This document shows, piece by piece, positions 1-6,536 of a DNA stretch of 16,459 nt. Both the position numbers and the translations under genes were made by a program. The notes beneath the pieces were generated by a model that worked only from the letters and a program-made list of their open reading frames with translations, did not search any database and was not told the DNA's origin. The stretch is from NCBI GenBank assembly GCA_959604655.1, contig CAUHCL010000039.1, positions 1 to 16,459 of the forward strand, written 5' to 3'. Source of the DNA: an uncultured Alistipes sp. (GTDB taxonomy: Bacteria; Bacteroidota; Bacteroidia; Bacteroidales; Rikenellaceae). How positions within the stretch are numbered: position 1 is the stretch's first letter; each line of letters starts with the position of its first letter.

Positions 1-72
1 TCCGTCTCCTTTATTTATCTGTTGATACGGTGGATTTCCTATAATGGCGTCTATAAAGACTCCGAGGGTATA
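1..72 (-). pseudogene. Truncated N6-adenine DNA methyltransferase reading frame (window edge)
   Basis: Read on the minus strand, bases 72 to 1 are open for 24 codons and encode DAIIGNPPYQ near the middle. The string (I/V)IGNPPYQ is the catalytic motif IV of N6-adenine methyltransferases, most like the Eco57I/type IIG-like enzymes, which usually read FDVIIGNPPYQ. The frame has a TAA stop just upstream (minus-strand codon at 75-73) and no ATG, GTG or TTG before the motif, so the part in the window has no start and lacks the N-terminal SAM-binding motif I expected upstream. The break coincides with the left arm of an inverted repeat (75-102). It could be a decayed gene, or the silent or switched-off part of an invertible methyltransferase gene whose other half lies outside the window. 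The evidence is one short motif only. Confidence 0.42.
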
Positions 73-74
73 TT

Positions 75-102
75 ATTAGTGTTTAACATAACCAACACTA
101 AT
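75..102. repeat. Inverted repeat with 9-bp arms; possible recombinase core site or operator
   Basis: ATTAGTGTT (75-83) and AACACTAAT (94-102) are perfect reverse complements separated by 10 bases. The site lies between the truncated methyltransferase frame and the start of the small tyrosine recombinase, 8 bases before its first ATG. The layout resembles a simple tyrosine-recombinase core site (two inverted arms around a short spacer), but an autoregulatory operator would look similar. Confidence 0.5.
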
Positions 103-110
103 GATTGAAT

Positions 111-920
111 ATGATGAATGACATTGATTTTGAGACATTGATGCGTCAGGACAATCTGGCGCAAAACACGATTGTAGCGTATCTGTTCGCAGTTAAAGAT
201 TTCTATTCTCATTACCGGCTAATCAGCAAACGGAATCTGCTTGCCTATAAGAGTTATCTGATAGACAACTTCAGACCCAAAACCGTAAATCTCAGAATAC
301 TGGGATTGAACAAGTATCTTTCATACATCGGAAAGCCACGGATGAAATTGAAAACCGTCAAGGAGCAACAGCGCAGCTATTTAGAGAATGTTATCAGCAA
401 TGCTGATTATATTTATTTAAAGAACAAGCTGAAATGCGAAATCAACAAAGAATGGTACTTTGCCGTTCGCTTCCTTGCTGCCACCGGGGCCAGAGTCAGT
501 GAATTGGTCCAAATGAAAGTTGAACATATATTGTCCGGGTATTATGACATCTACTCAAAAGGTGGTAAAGTAAGGCGTATCTACATTCCTAAAACATTGC
601 GAGATGATACTCTTGAATGGCTTGAACAATCCGAACGAAGAAGTGGCTATCTGTTTTTAAATCATTCTGGAAATCGTATTACAACAAGAGGTGTTGCACA
701 GCAATTGAAGAACTACGCAATAAAATATGGGCTGAATGACAAAGTAGTTTATCCTCACTCATTCCGTCATCGTTTTGCGAAAAACTTTCTGGAGAAGTTT
801 AATGATATATCATTGCTCGCCGATTTAATGGGCCACGAAAGTATTGAGACGACAAGAGTTTATCTCAGACGAACTACTTCAGAGCAACAAGAGATAGTGG
901 ATAAGGTTGTTACTTGGTAG
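111..920 (+). CDS. Small tyrosine recombinase, invertase/Xer-like
   Basis: About 269 residues, a short tyrosine recombinase. Numbered from the upstream in-frame TTG at 105, the catalytic set is complete: Arg130 (ATGARVSEL), Lys152 or Lys155 (SKGGKVRR), His218 and Arg221 (HSFRHRF), His244 (LMGHES) and the nucleophile Tyr253 (TRVYLRR). The N-terminal part is a SAM-like core-binding domain, with no extra arm-binding domain. This size and the C-terminal sequence resemble recombinases that sit beside type I hsdS or other phase-variable modification genes in Firmicutes and Bacteroidota. I start it at ATG 111; ATG 114 and TTG 105 are also possible and no clear ribosome site decides. It is oriented away from the methyltransferase fragment and ends 10 bases before a terminator hairpin shared with the relaxase gene. 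The recombinase call is firm; the inversion role is inferred from context. Confidence 0.93.
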   Translation: MMNDIDFETLMRQDNLAQNTIVAYLFAVKDFYSHYRLISKRNLLAYKSYLIDNFRPKTVNLRILGLNKYLSYIGKPRMKLKTVKEQQRSYLENVISNADYIYLKNKLKCEINKEWYFAVRFLAATGARVSELVQMKVEHILSGYYDIYSKGGKVRRIYIPKTLRDDTLEWLEQSERRSGYLFLNHSGNRITTRGVAQQLKNYAIKYGLNDKVVYPHSFRHRFAKNFLEKFNDISLLADLMGHESIETTRVYLRRTTSEQQEIVDKVVTW

Positions 921-930
921 AATCACGAAG

Positions 931-960
931 CCAGTGCTTTTAACAATGTTAAAGCACTGG
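931..960. terminator. Bidirectional hairpin between convergent genes
   Basis: CCAGTGCTTT (931-940) pairs with AAAGCACTGG (951-960); the loop region can add three further pairs (AAC/GTT) beyond a bulged T. It lies between the ends of the plus-strand recombinase (920) and the minus-strand relaxase (972). There is no strong T-run on either side, so the terminator call rests on stem strength and position. Confidence 0.7.
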
Positions 961-971
961 TCAACAACCTT

Positions 972-2519
972 CTATTTCCTTCTATAACTTTTCCTAACAT
1001 AGGTATTTGCGACCTTAAACGCCTGAATTAGACACCTCCTCCGGTAGGCTTCTTCCTCTTCGTCTGGTCTGCGGCCGTCCCAAGGAAGGTCGGAAGTGGA
1101 GCCTCCACCGCCACCGGGGGAAACGGCAATCGGAGTGCCGCCTATAAGGGCGTCAGCTATGGTGAATATCTTTGTGCGGAGTGATGGATTTGCAAGTTGG
1201 TCAAGGATTGTCTCTAACGTAGATTTCAGATTATCATTATTTTCAGTGAGCGATTTGACATCATTTCGCAACTGGAAGAGTTCTCCGTAGTCCGCCAAAA
1301 CATTGCGTTGGGCCGCTTCGACTTGCCGTGCCGCATCATTTCTGTACAGGGATTCTATCTTGCGGACAATTGTGGTAAACTGCTTAGCGATATGTTGGTT
1401 TTGACGCTCGACCCATTTGTCCGTACAGAACATAGGCGGTTTCTCTGTGATTTGTGGTGCCGTAAAATCCACCTTGTAATTACGGAACGGCTGGATAACT
1501 GAACGGGCTTTTGCCGCATCTGCGGTCAGTCGCTCCAGTTCCTGCTCCTTTGAGTGTAGCTTGTCAGCCTTGTCTTCAAGTTTGGTCTGATACTCGGCGA
1601 TGAGTTTCTGTATATCCGCTTTCTGCGCTTCATACCTGTCGAGAGTTATCCTGCCGGAAGCTAATTCCTGCTCCACCTTTTCAAGTTGTTGGTTATAACT
1701 GAAAATCTTTGATTCTAAATGTCGCATCATGGATTGAAGTCCCTTGACCGCTTTCTCTGCCTGCTTTGCCTCTTTGGTGAGTTTGCGGATATAATCGCGT
1801 TTATGAAGGTGCTGCAAATTACGCCCGTCAATACTGTCTCCACGTTCAAGACCGTATTTGCTGCCAACCTCCTCATATAGTGATGTATGCATTCCCCGAA
1901 GAATTTGACCATACTCATAACGGTTCTTGCCGAACTTGGCAGACCACATTACGCACTCACGACCGCTTTTGGGTCGGATCCCGACTGGCACAACTAAAGC
2001 ATGAATATGCGGACTGCTTTCGTCAAGATGCACTTGGAATCCGACAATGTTGTCCTGCCCGTACCGTTTGGCACACCAATCATAGACATCTTTTGCCCAA
2101 TGTTCTATTTCCTCGCACCGATGCAAATGGCTGTTGTCGGCATCCTTTTCCAAATTGACGGTCTGATCGCCGAAAGCCATTTCAATAGTCCTATCGTGAT
2201 TGCCACCGAAAATAAATCTGGCGCAACAGTTCGGCTGAATCTTGCTGTCCAGCTTGAATGGTTTCCAGCCCAGCTCAGTCAACCGTTCCTGCAAACGGAC
2301 TTCAAGCGACTTCTCATGATAGCCCAACGGATGAATTTTCCCGTCAGTACCGATTTCAAAATTCAACTTCATTCTCGTCTTGTCATAATTGTTCGTGGAG
2401 TCTTGGTTCTTTCTGTCAATCTTGTCATCGTTCCAACGCCTTTCGTTTTCGTTGGCTTCTGCCATGCTGAATGATTTGGCAGCTTCAACGTGCATCGCTT
2501 GTTTTATATCTGTATTCAT
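972..2519 (-). CDS. MobV-family relaxase (Pre/Mob)
   Basis: Plasmid-recombination/mobilization relaxase that would nick oriT and carry the strand during transfer through another element's conjugation machinery. Numbered from the ATG at 2519 (515 residues), it has NYDKTR at 44-49, the MobV metal-binding motif HLDESSPHIH at 164-173 (pattern HxDExxPHxH) and an early HVE at 10-12, where MobV enzymes have their catalytic histidine region. Residues from about 245 to 340 are a long charged coiled coil, and the C-terminus has a glycine run followed by an acidic/basic tail. An in-frame TTG 17 codons upstream exists, but homologues begin near this ATG, which has AAGAAAG a few bases before it. The gene is 149 bases downstream of the DUF6371 gene and the gap holds an oriT-like hairpin. 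The family is certain; the nick site is inferred. Confidence 0.95.
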   Translation of the reverse strand: MNTDIKQAMHVEAAKSFSMAEANENERRWNDDKIDRKNQDSTNNYDKTRMKLNFEIGTDGKIHPLGYHEKSLEVRLQERLTELGWKPFKLDSKIQPNCCARFIFGGNHDRTIEMAFGDQTVNLEKDADNSHLHRCEEIEHWAKDVYDWCAKRYGQDNIVGFQVHLDESSPHIHALVVPVGIRPKSGRECVMWSAKFGKNRYEYGQILRGMHTSLYEEVGSKYGLERGDSIDGRNLQHLHKRDYIRKLTKEAKQAEKAVKGLQSMMRHLESKIFSYNQQLEKVEQELASGRITLDRYEAQKADIQKLIAEYQTKLEDKADKLHSKEQELERLTADAAKARSVIQPFRNYKVDFTAPQITEKPPMFCTDKWVERQNQHIAKQFTTIVRKIESLYRNDAARQVEAAQRNVLADYGELFQLRNDVKSLTENNDNLKSTLETILDQLANPSLRTKIFTIADALIGGTPIAVSPGGGGGSTSDLPWDGRRPDEEEEAYRRRCLIQAFKVANTYVRKSYRRK

Positions 2520-2600
2520 AATGTCTTTCTTATAAGTGTTAATAACAATTGGAGCTTGCTCCTGTGCCAATTCTCGTAATGTGGCAGTATCCGGATTTTA

Positions 2601-2664
2601 TTGCCGGCAGGCAAAAAGTCCTTATTGTGTTATGGACTTTCTATTAATTCCCGGAACGAGTTCC
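2601..2664. other. Candidate oriT for the MobV relaxase
   Basis: Three small inverted repeats are packed in front of the relaxase gene: TTGCC/GGCAA (2601-2605 and 2610-2614), AAAGTCC/GGACTTT (2615-2621 and 2634-2640) and GGAAC/GTTCC (2653-2657 and 2660-2664). Inside the middle repeat the plus strand reads TATTGTGTTA (2623-2632). The nick site I recall for pMV158 MobM, the MobV prototype, is TAGTGTG/TTA followed by an ACTTT-containing right arm; this copy differs at one of ten bases and also has ACTTT in its right arm. That predicts a nick between G2629 and T2630 on the plus strand. The relaxase gene would then enter the recipient last. The third repeat lies just before the end of the DUF6371 gene. 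Confidence 0.62.
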
Positions 2665-2668
2665 TCCG

Positions 2669-3787
2669 TTATTCAATAAGTTCCAATCCGAGTTCGTCAA
2701 TAAGCAACTGTAAAGCAGGGTTACGCTGAATCAGTTGCTGGAGTATCTGCCGTTTGGATGGCGAAAAAAGAAAGAAGTCTGCTATGTCCAATCCCTGACT
2801 GCACTGTTCCTCAGTCGCTATCCGTTCCAAGATGTCGGACACGGAGACTTTCTTGCATATTCCTGATAGCAGGGAGGACTTCGCTTTCCATTGTTCGGTC
2901 GCACCTAAATCCGGTATAAGAGTAACATCCCTGCCTTGAAGAACTTGCATTGCATCTCGGTTAAAACAACCGTTCTTGCCACCGGTTGCAAGCCAAATAT
3001 AATCAGGAATGAAATGGCTCATTATAACAGCAGTCTTCTCACTCTCGACAAGCATAGCTGGAGACGAAGATGACCCTTTCAGCAAATGCTCTCCAAACAG
3101 GCATTGCTTCAAATGGAAATCCGGCAAATGCAATTCCGAATGCGCCCAACTGACAAAGGCTTGAGGTCCTTTTATTCGATGCCCGTTTTCGGGATTATAA
3201 CACATAATCTTTCCAGTTCTGACCAAACCATTAATATCAATCTGCCAGAACACCGCTGAACCTCCCCATTTCGCAGATGTCCCAATACGATATAACTGGA
3301 ACAAGCGTATGGTTTCTTCCTCTCCAAACATGTTGCATAGATACCTATACAAAGGGTTGATTTCATAATGGGACAGGCTTCTATCCACAAAAGATGACGG
3401 TATGTATGAAGGAACTGTGAGAACTGATTTCTTCTCTACGAACTTACATAGAGCAGCTTGGAATGATTCGCCCACGCTTTGATCTCGTGCCAATACATTA
3501 GGATTATCCTTGAAATAAACGGCTGAGTCGAGAGCAGTGCCATGTTTGCATGAGCAATGCCGAGACGAGAGTGATTGTAAACGAACGGAGTGATGTTTAA
3601 AATATTCTTTGGGTGTATAATGATAGCCACAGCTATTCTCGTGGTCACACTTACCGACATTGTCAGGAAAGACAATCTTTCCTTCTGCATCGACATATTT
3701 GACAAAGCATCGGGGCTTTCCACAACTCGGACAACTAATCTTGCTACCGTATTTGTATTTCTGCAAATGAAACCTATATTCACTCAT
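2669..3787 (-). CDS. DUF6371-type protein: zinc ribbon plus Toprim-like domain, primase-like
   Basis: 372 residues. The N-terminus has paired cysteines C19/C22 (CPSC) and C47/C53, a zinc-ribbon arrangement like the CHC2 finger of DnaG-type primases. The C-terminal half has a Toprim-like pattern: an acidic segment LVESEKTAVI (246-255) and VTLIPDLGA (288-296), the usual positions of the metal-binding acidic residues; the second motif is DLG rather than DxD. This is the organisation of the DUF6371 proteins common in Bacteroides mobilizable and conjugative elements. It probably acts on element DNA during transfer or replication, but primase activity has not been shown for this sequence. Its ATG overlaps the end of the DUF3987 gene by 8 bases, implying translational coupling and a joint function. 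Confidence 0.85.
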   Translation of the reverse strand: MSEYRFHLQKYKYGSKISCPSCGKPRCFVKYVDAEGKIVFPDNVGKCDHENSCGYHYTPKEYFKHHSVRLQSLSSRHCSCKHGTALDSAVYFKDNPNVLARDQSVGESFQAALCKFVEKKSVLTVPSYIPSSFVDRSLSHYEINPLYRYLCNMFGEEETIRLFQLYRIGTSAKWGGSAVFWQIDINGLVRTGKIMCYNPENGHRIKGPQAFVSWAHSELHLPDFHLKQCLFGEHLLKGSSSSPAMLVESEKTAVIMSHFIPDYIWLATGGKNGCFNRDAMQVLQGRDVTLIPDLGATEQWKAKSSLLSGICKKVSVSDILERIATEEQCSQGLDIADFFLFSPSKRQILQQLIQRNPALQLLIDELGLELIE

Positions 3788-5279
3788 GGTTGTTCGAATT
3801 GATTAAAGTTGCACTCTGCACTTTTGCACTTTGGGAAGATTGCCCTTTGCTATTGTCAGCAAAAAGTGCAATAGTGCAAGGTGCATTGGCATTCCCAACC
3901 GTAGTCTTACGATATACTCCATGATGAATCTTCTCTATAAGAGGATTCTGAAGTCGGCACAACTGCTCCAAGGCATAATAGACAGTCCGTCTGGACATTT
4001 CCACCTTCTTACCGGCAACGATGGCATCACAGGTTGAAAAGGTGTCTCCGAGCAACGAGAACCACGCTTCTTTGGTTTCACCAATACTATCTGAAACAAT
4101 GATTTCCTGAATCCTCCTGTAAGTCTCCTCATAGTAATCAACCATTCTGATTGCAGCTTTCACGGAATCCAAATCGATATATTGCATATCAGCTTCATCA
4201 ACAGCCCACTTCATAATTTGAAACAGCAGAGCCAAACGCGCTGCATGACCATTGAGTTTCATTTTCCGGCTTTCCACTTCCGCATCATTCTCAATGGCAT
4301 TTACAGAGTCAATGATTCTATTGTACCAATCATAGAAATACTCCTCAGCGTCCGCTGTCATTGTGAGTATGGCAGGATTGACTGAATTTTCCTTTTCATT
4401 AACATTACAAGGAATACCGAGTATTTTATCGATGATTGTTCTCCATTGATTCAGAATATCAGGTCTTGCCGAAGCCAACGCATTCCGTTTCCATATAGAA
4501 ATAGTCCTGTCTTTCGGATAGACGAACAGGAATCTATCAAGCAATCCATTGGCAAGGAACTCTGTGCGAAAAACTTCCTGCAACAGATTGGTCTGAATCG
4601 AACCTATAAGATTGATACAAGGCTTCTTGATTAAAATAGGTCGAGCCTCCGATTTGCGGATGATTTTCAAAGGCTGCCCGCTATAAGCAGTCAGCAAGTC
4701 CTCGATAAGATTGTTTTTATTGCTGTATCTCCTTACGGAATTGAAGAGAGCCAAAATTTCATCAACAACTAATGCTATTCCACGAAGATTATATTGATGC
4801 GTATTCATCATTGCCTCCGGAGTAAAATCGGAAATGACAGTAGTCACCAAATGAGGCTTCTTTGGCAGATTACCATCAAACTCTTTCTTATTCCCCGAAA
4901 CAGCCATTGCCCGTTCATACTCTTTCCATTCCTCATTGTACTTCTCGAACATTCTGTCATCCTGTTCGTTGATTGGCTTGTATATGAATCCCAAAGGCGG
5001 AGTCTTTCCCAATCCTGGACGACCGATTAGCATCATATAAATGGAAGGACTTGTTTTCCATTCGCCCTTGATGCGGATTTGGCAGGAATTGCCGACAGCA
5101 GTAGCAACGGCTGAAAGGATAATGGATGCCGTGTATTCGATGTTGAAATTCTCATAACGAGACAGATTCAGTATGATTTCCTGAATCTTGTCGGGAAAAG
5201 CGTCCAACGGAAGTCCTGTTCCCGGAACATGCTCAACTTCCGAGCGAAGCATATTGGTCAGACGCAGATTATCAAACAT
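3780..5279 (-). CDS. DUF3987 P-loop ATPase, helicase/primase-associated
   Basis: About 499 residues. A Walker A loop GRPGLGKT lies at residues 86-93 (numbering from ATG 5279), followed by a central region with VVDEILALF, a plausible Walker B with Asp-Glu at its end. The C-terminus (around 400-450) looks like a winged-helix domain, with SRRTVYYALEQL as a recognition helix. This is the DUF3987 family, found in Bacteroidota mobile elements next to a Toprim/zinc-ribbon protein and thought to be a replicative helicase-like component. I place the start at the second in-frame codon, ATG 5279, because AAGGAGG lies 5 bases upstream; the alternative GTG at 5285 would sit inside that ribosome site. It overlaps the HTH gene's stop by 8 bases. 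Confidence 0.88.
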   Translation of the reverse strand: MFDNLRLTNMLRSEVEHVPGTGLPLDAFPDKIQEIILNLSRYENFNIEYTASIILSAVATAVGNSCQIRIKGEWKTSPSIYMMLIGRPGLGKTPPLGFIYKPINEQDDRMFEKYNEEWKEYERAMAVSGNKKEFDGNLPKKPHLVTTVISDFTPEAMMNTHQYNLRGIALVVDEILALFNSVRRYSNKNNLIEDLLTAYSGQPLKIIRKSEARPILIKKPCINLIGSIQTNLLQEVFRTEFLANGLLDRFLFVYPKDRTISIWKRNALASARPDILNQWRTIIDKILGIPCNVNEKENSVNPAILTMTADAEEYFYDWYNRIIDSVNAIENDAEVESRKMKLNGHAARLALLFQIMKWAVDEADMQYIDLDSVKAAIRMVDYYEETYRRIQEIIVSDSIGETKEAWFSLLGDTFSTCDAIVAGKKVEMSRRTVYYALEQLCRLQNPLIEKIHHGVYRKTTVGNANAPCTIALFADNSKGQSSQSAKVQSATLINSNNHE

Positions 5280-5601
5280 AGCCACCTCCTTCCTGCTTCA
5301 GTAAGTCAATACCGATTGCAAAAGCATCAAAATGGAAGTGACGTAAGAAACGGTCCACATCCTCCTGCGTGTACCAATACTTGTCACCGTCACGGGAATA
5401 ACCGAGATAGCCATTGTCCCGTAATTTCTTCAGATACTTCTCCTTGATTCCCAATTTCGCCATCAAGGACTTGTTGTCATACAGACAATGCGCTGCCTCC
5501 TTATTTGCGGTTGGCAGTTTTTCCTGTCGTTCCACTATGCGAAGAATCTTTTCCAACAATTCTCTTTCGCATATACTCTCTACCTTTAATTTCTTTGCCA
5601 T
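5272..5601 (-). CDS. HTH DNA-binding protein, excisionase-like
   Basis: 109 residues from the ATG at 5601 (an upstream GTG at 5637 would add 12). The C-terminal half is a MerR/excisionase-type winged helix-turn-helix: NKSLMAKLGIKEKYLKKLRD, then a wing and WYTQEDVDRFL. The N-terminal half is a short helical segment rich in Glu/Arg/Leu. Proteins of this shape head the helicase-primase-Mob operon in many Bacteroidota elements and act as excisionases or as regulators of the transfer genes; which applies here cannot be told from sequence. It is the first gene of the minus-strand run HTH, DUF3987, DUF6371, Mob, and a cluster of TTAG/CTAA repeats lies upstream. Confidence 0.85.
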   Translation of the reverse strand: MAKKLKVESICERELLEKILRIVERQEKLPTANKEAAHCLYDNKSLMAKLGIKEKYLKKLRDNGYLGYSRDGDKYWYTQEDVDRFLRHFHFDAFAIGIDLLKQEGGGYV

Positions 5602-5701
5602 AGTAAATCTTATTATGGCTTTCCAATCCTGATGCACACTCGGACTTCAAGCCGGGTTATGTTGCCGTGACACGACTGTGCACATCGTCCCACAACTGCG
5701 G

Positions 5702-5709
5702 CGAAGGTA
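5702..5709 (-). promoter_or_regulatory. Probable -7 box for the HTH-DUF3987-DUF6371-mob operon
   Basis: The minus strand reads TACCTTCG, one base from the Bacteroidota -7 consensus TAnnTTTG, about 100 bases upstream of the HTH start. No TTTG is seen at -33; that position is instead occupied by the CTAA-N4-TTAG repeat (5725-5736), as might be expected of an activated or repressed promoter. Confidence 0.4.
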
Positions 5710-5715
5710 GAGAGT

Positions 5716-5783
5716 CCTTAGAACCTAAGAAGTTAGCATAGATTATATAACAGGTTATTCCTAATGTTAGGCTAATATTAGGG
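5716..5783. repeat. Cluster of CTAA/TTAG palindromes, operator-like
   Basis: Within 70 bases there are three inverted CTAA-N(2-4)-TTAG elements: 5725-5736 (CTAAGAAGTTAG), 5761-5770 (CTAATGTTAG, flanked to make CCTAATGTTAGG) and 5772-5781 (the perfect palindrome CTAATATTAG). A further CCTTAG lies at 5716-5721. They sit between the HTH operon and the membrane-protein gene, and the first overlaps the -33 position of the likely operon promoter. They are plausible binding sites for the HTH protein. Confidence 0.5.
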
Positions 5784-5807
5784 TGTGTGCTTAACTGTCT
5801 GATTATA

Positions 5808-5835
5808 AATAAAAAGAGCAGCCTTTTGGCTACTC
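5808..5835 (-). terminator. Rho-independent terminator of the integrase/membrane-protein unit
   Basis: On the minus strand GAGTAGCC pairs with GGCTGCTC (one T-G wobble) around an AAAA loop and is followed by TTTTTATTT. The stem (5816-5835) overlaps the last codons of the membrane-protein gene ending at 5830, a compact but typical intrinsic terminator. Confidence 0.85.
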
Positions 5836-6507
5836 AAAAAAGATGTCGATTTTCTGAAAATTTTTCGGAACTATCAGGTCTTTTCTGTTTTGACGGGACT
5901 GACCTATGTCGGAAGTGTCAAATAGAGCGCACAATTCGGTGTCGGGAAAGAGTTCCATACCGAACTTCCAATAGGTCTTTGTTTCCATTTTAAGACGCTC
6001 CGGATAATCTCCGCAATAAATCCGACCACACATATACGCCAACAGAACTTTGGATTCATTCCATTTATAATGGGAACCTTCTTCTTTCATATAGCCAGCC
6101 TCTATTGCTTTGGCAAAGACTTTCTCCGCAAGTTCCGTTTTCAGTTGTCCGGTCAATACGATTCCGGTTCCATTATCATCGGCTGAATGAGCTTTTGAAG
6201 CCGAAGTTACAACGGGAATACTCTGATTTTCTTTTTCCCTTTGTTGGGAATGGAGTTTTTCCGCACCTACAATCAACAATGCCGATCCGATTATTATCAG
6301 GATCATACTTGTAATCACAGGCAGATTTGGAACATCCCCATCAATGACATCTACATATCCGAATCCGACACTGAATAGTACTCCAAGAAACATACAGATT
6401 GCAGCTGTCCAAAGAATGGTTCTCTGGTACCGTTTGAATATAGTCGCCAACACTAATATCAATATAAAGAATCCTATAAACAGGAAAGTTATCTGTAACA
6501 TTGTCAT
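5830..6507 (-). CDS. Three-helix membrane protein with cytoplasmic C-terminal domain, unknown function
   Basis: 225 residues. Three hydrophobic helices are visible: about 3-24, 31-50 and 64-82. A polar linker (84-118) leads to a C-terminal soluble domain (120-225) with the helical pattern ELAEKVFAKAIEAGYM and later KWNESKVLLAYMCGRIYCG, resembling small winged-helix-like domains found on their own in other Bacteroidota elements. I do not recognise a named family. It follows the integrase by 29 bases in the same direction, so the two are probably cotranscribed, and it ends in an intrinsic terminator. Possible roles are sensing, entry exclusion or linking the element to a helper conjugation pore; none is shown by the sequence. 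Confidence 0.8.
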   Translation of the reverse strand: MTMLQITFLFIGFFILILVLATIFKRYQRTILWTAAICMFLGVLFSVGFGYVDVIDGDVPNLPVITSMILIIIGSALLIVGAEKLHSQQREKENQSIPVVTSASKAHSADDNGTGIVLTGQLKTELAEKVFAKAIEAGYMKEEGSHYKWNESKVLLAYMCGRIYCGDYPERLKMETKTYWKFGMELFPDTELCALFDTSDIGQSRQNRKDLIVPKNFQKIDIFFE

Positions 6508-6536
6508 TTTTCACTCATCCATTACATTGTGAATAA

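Noticed and set aside
1..108. Plus-strand open frame before the recombinase
   Set aside because: It is short, has no recognisable content, and the opposite strand carries the NPPY motif, so the plus frame is probably a shadow.
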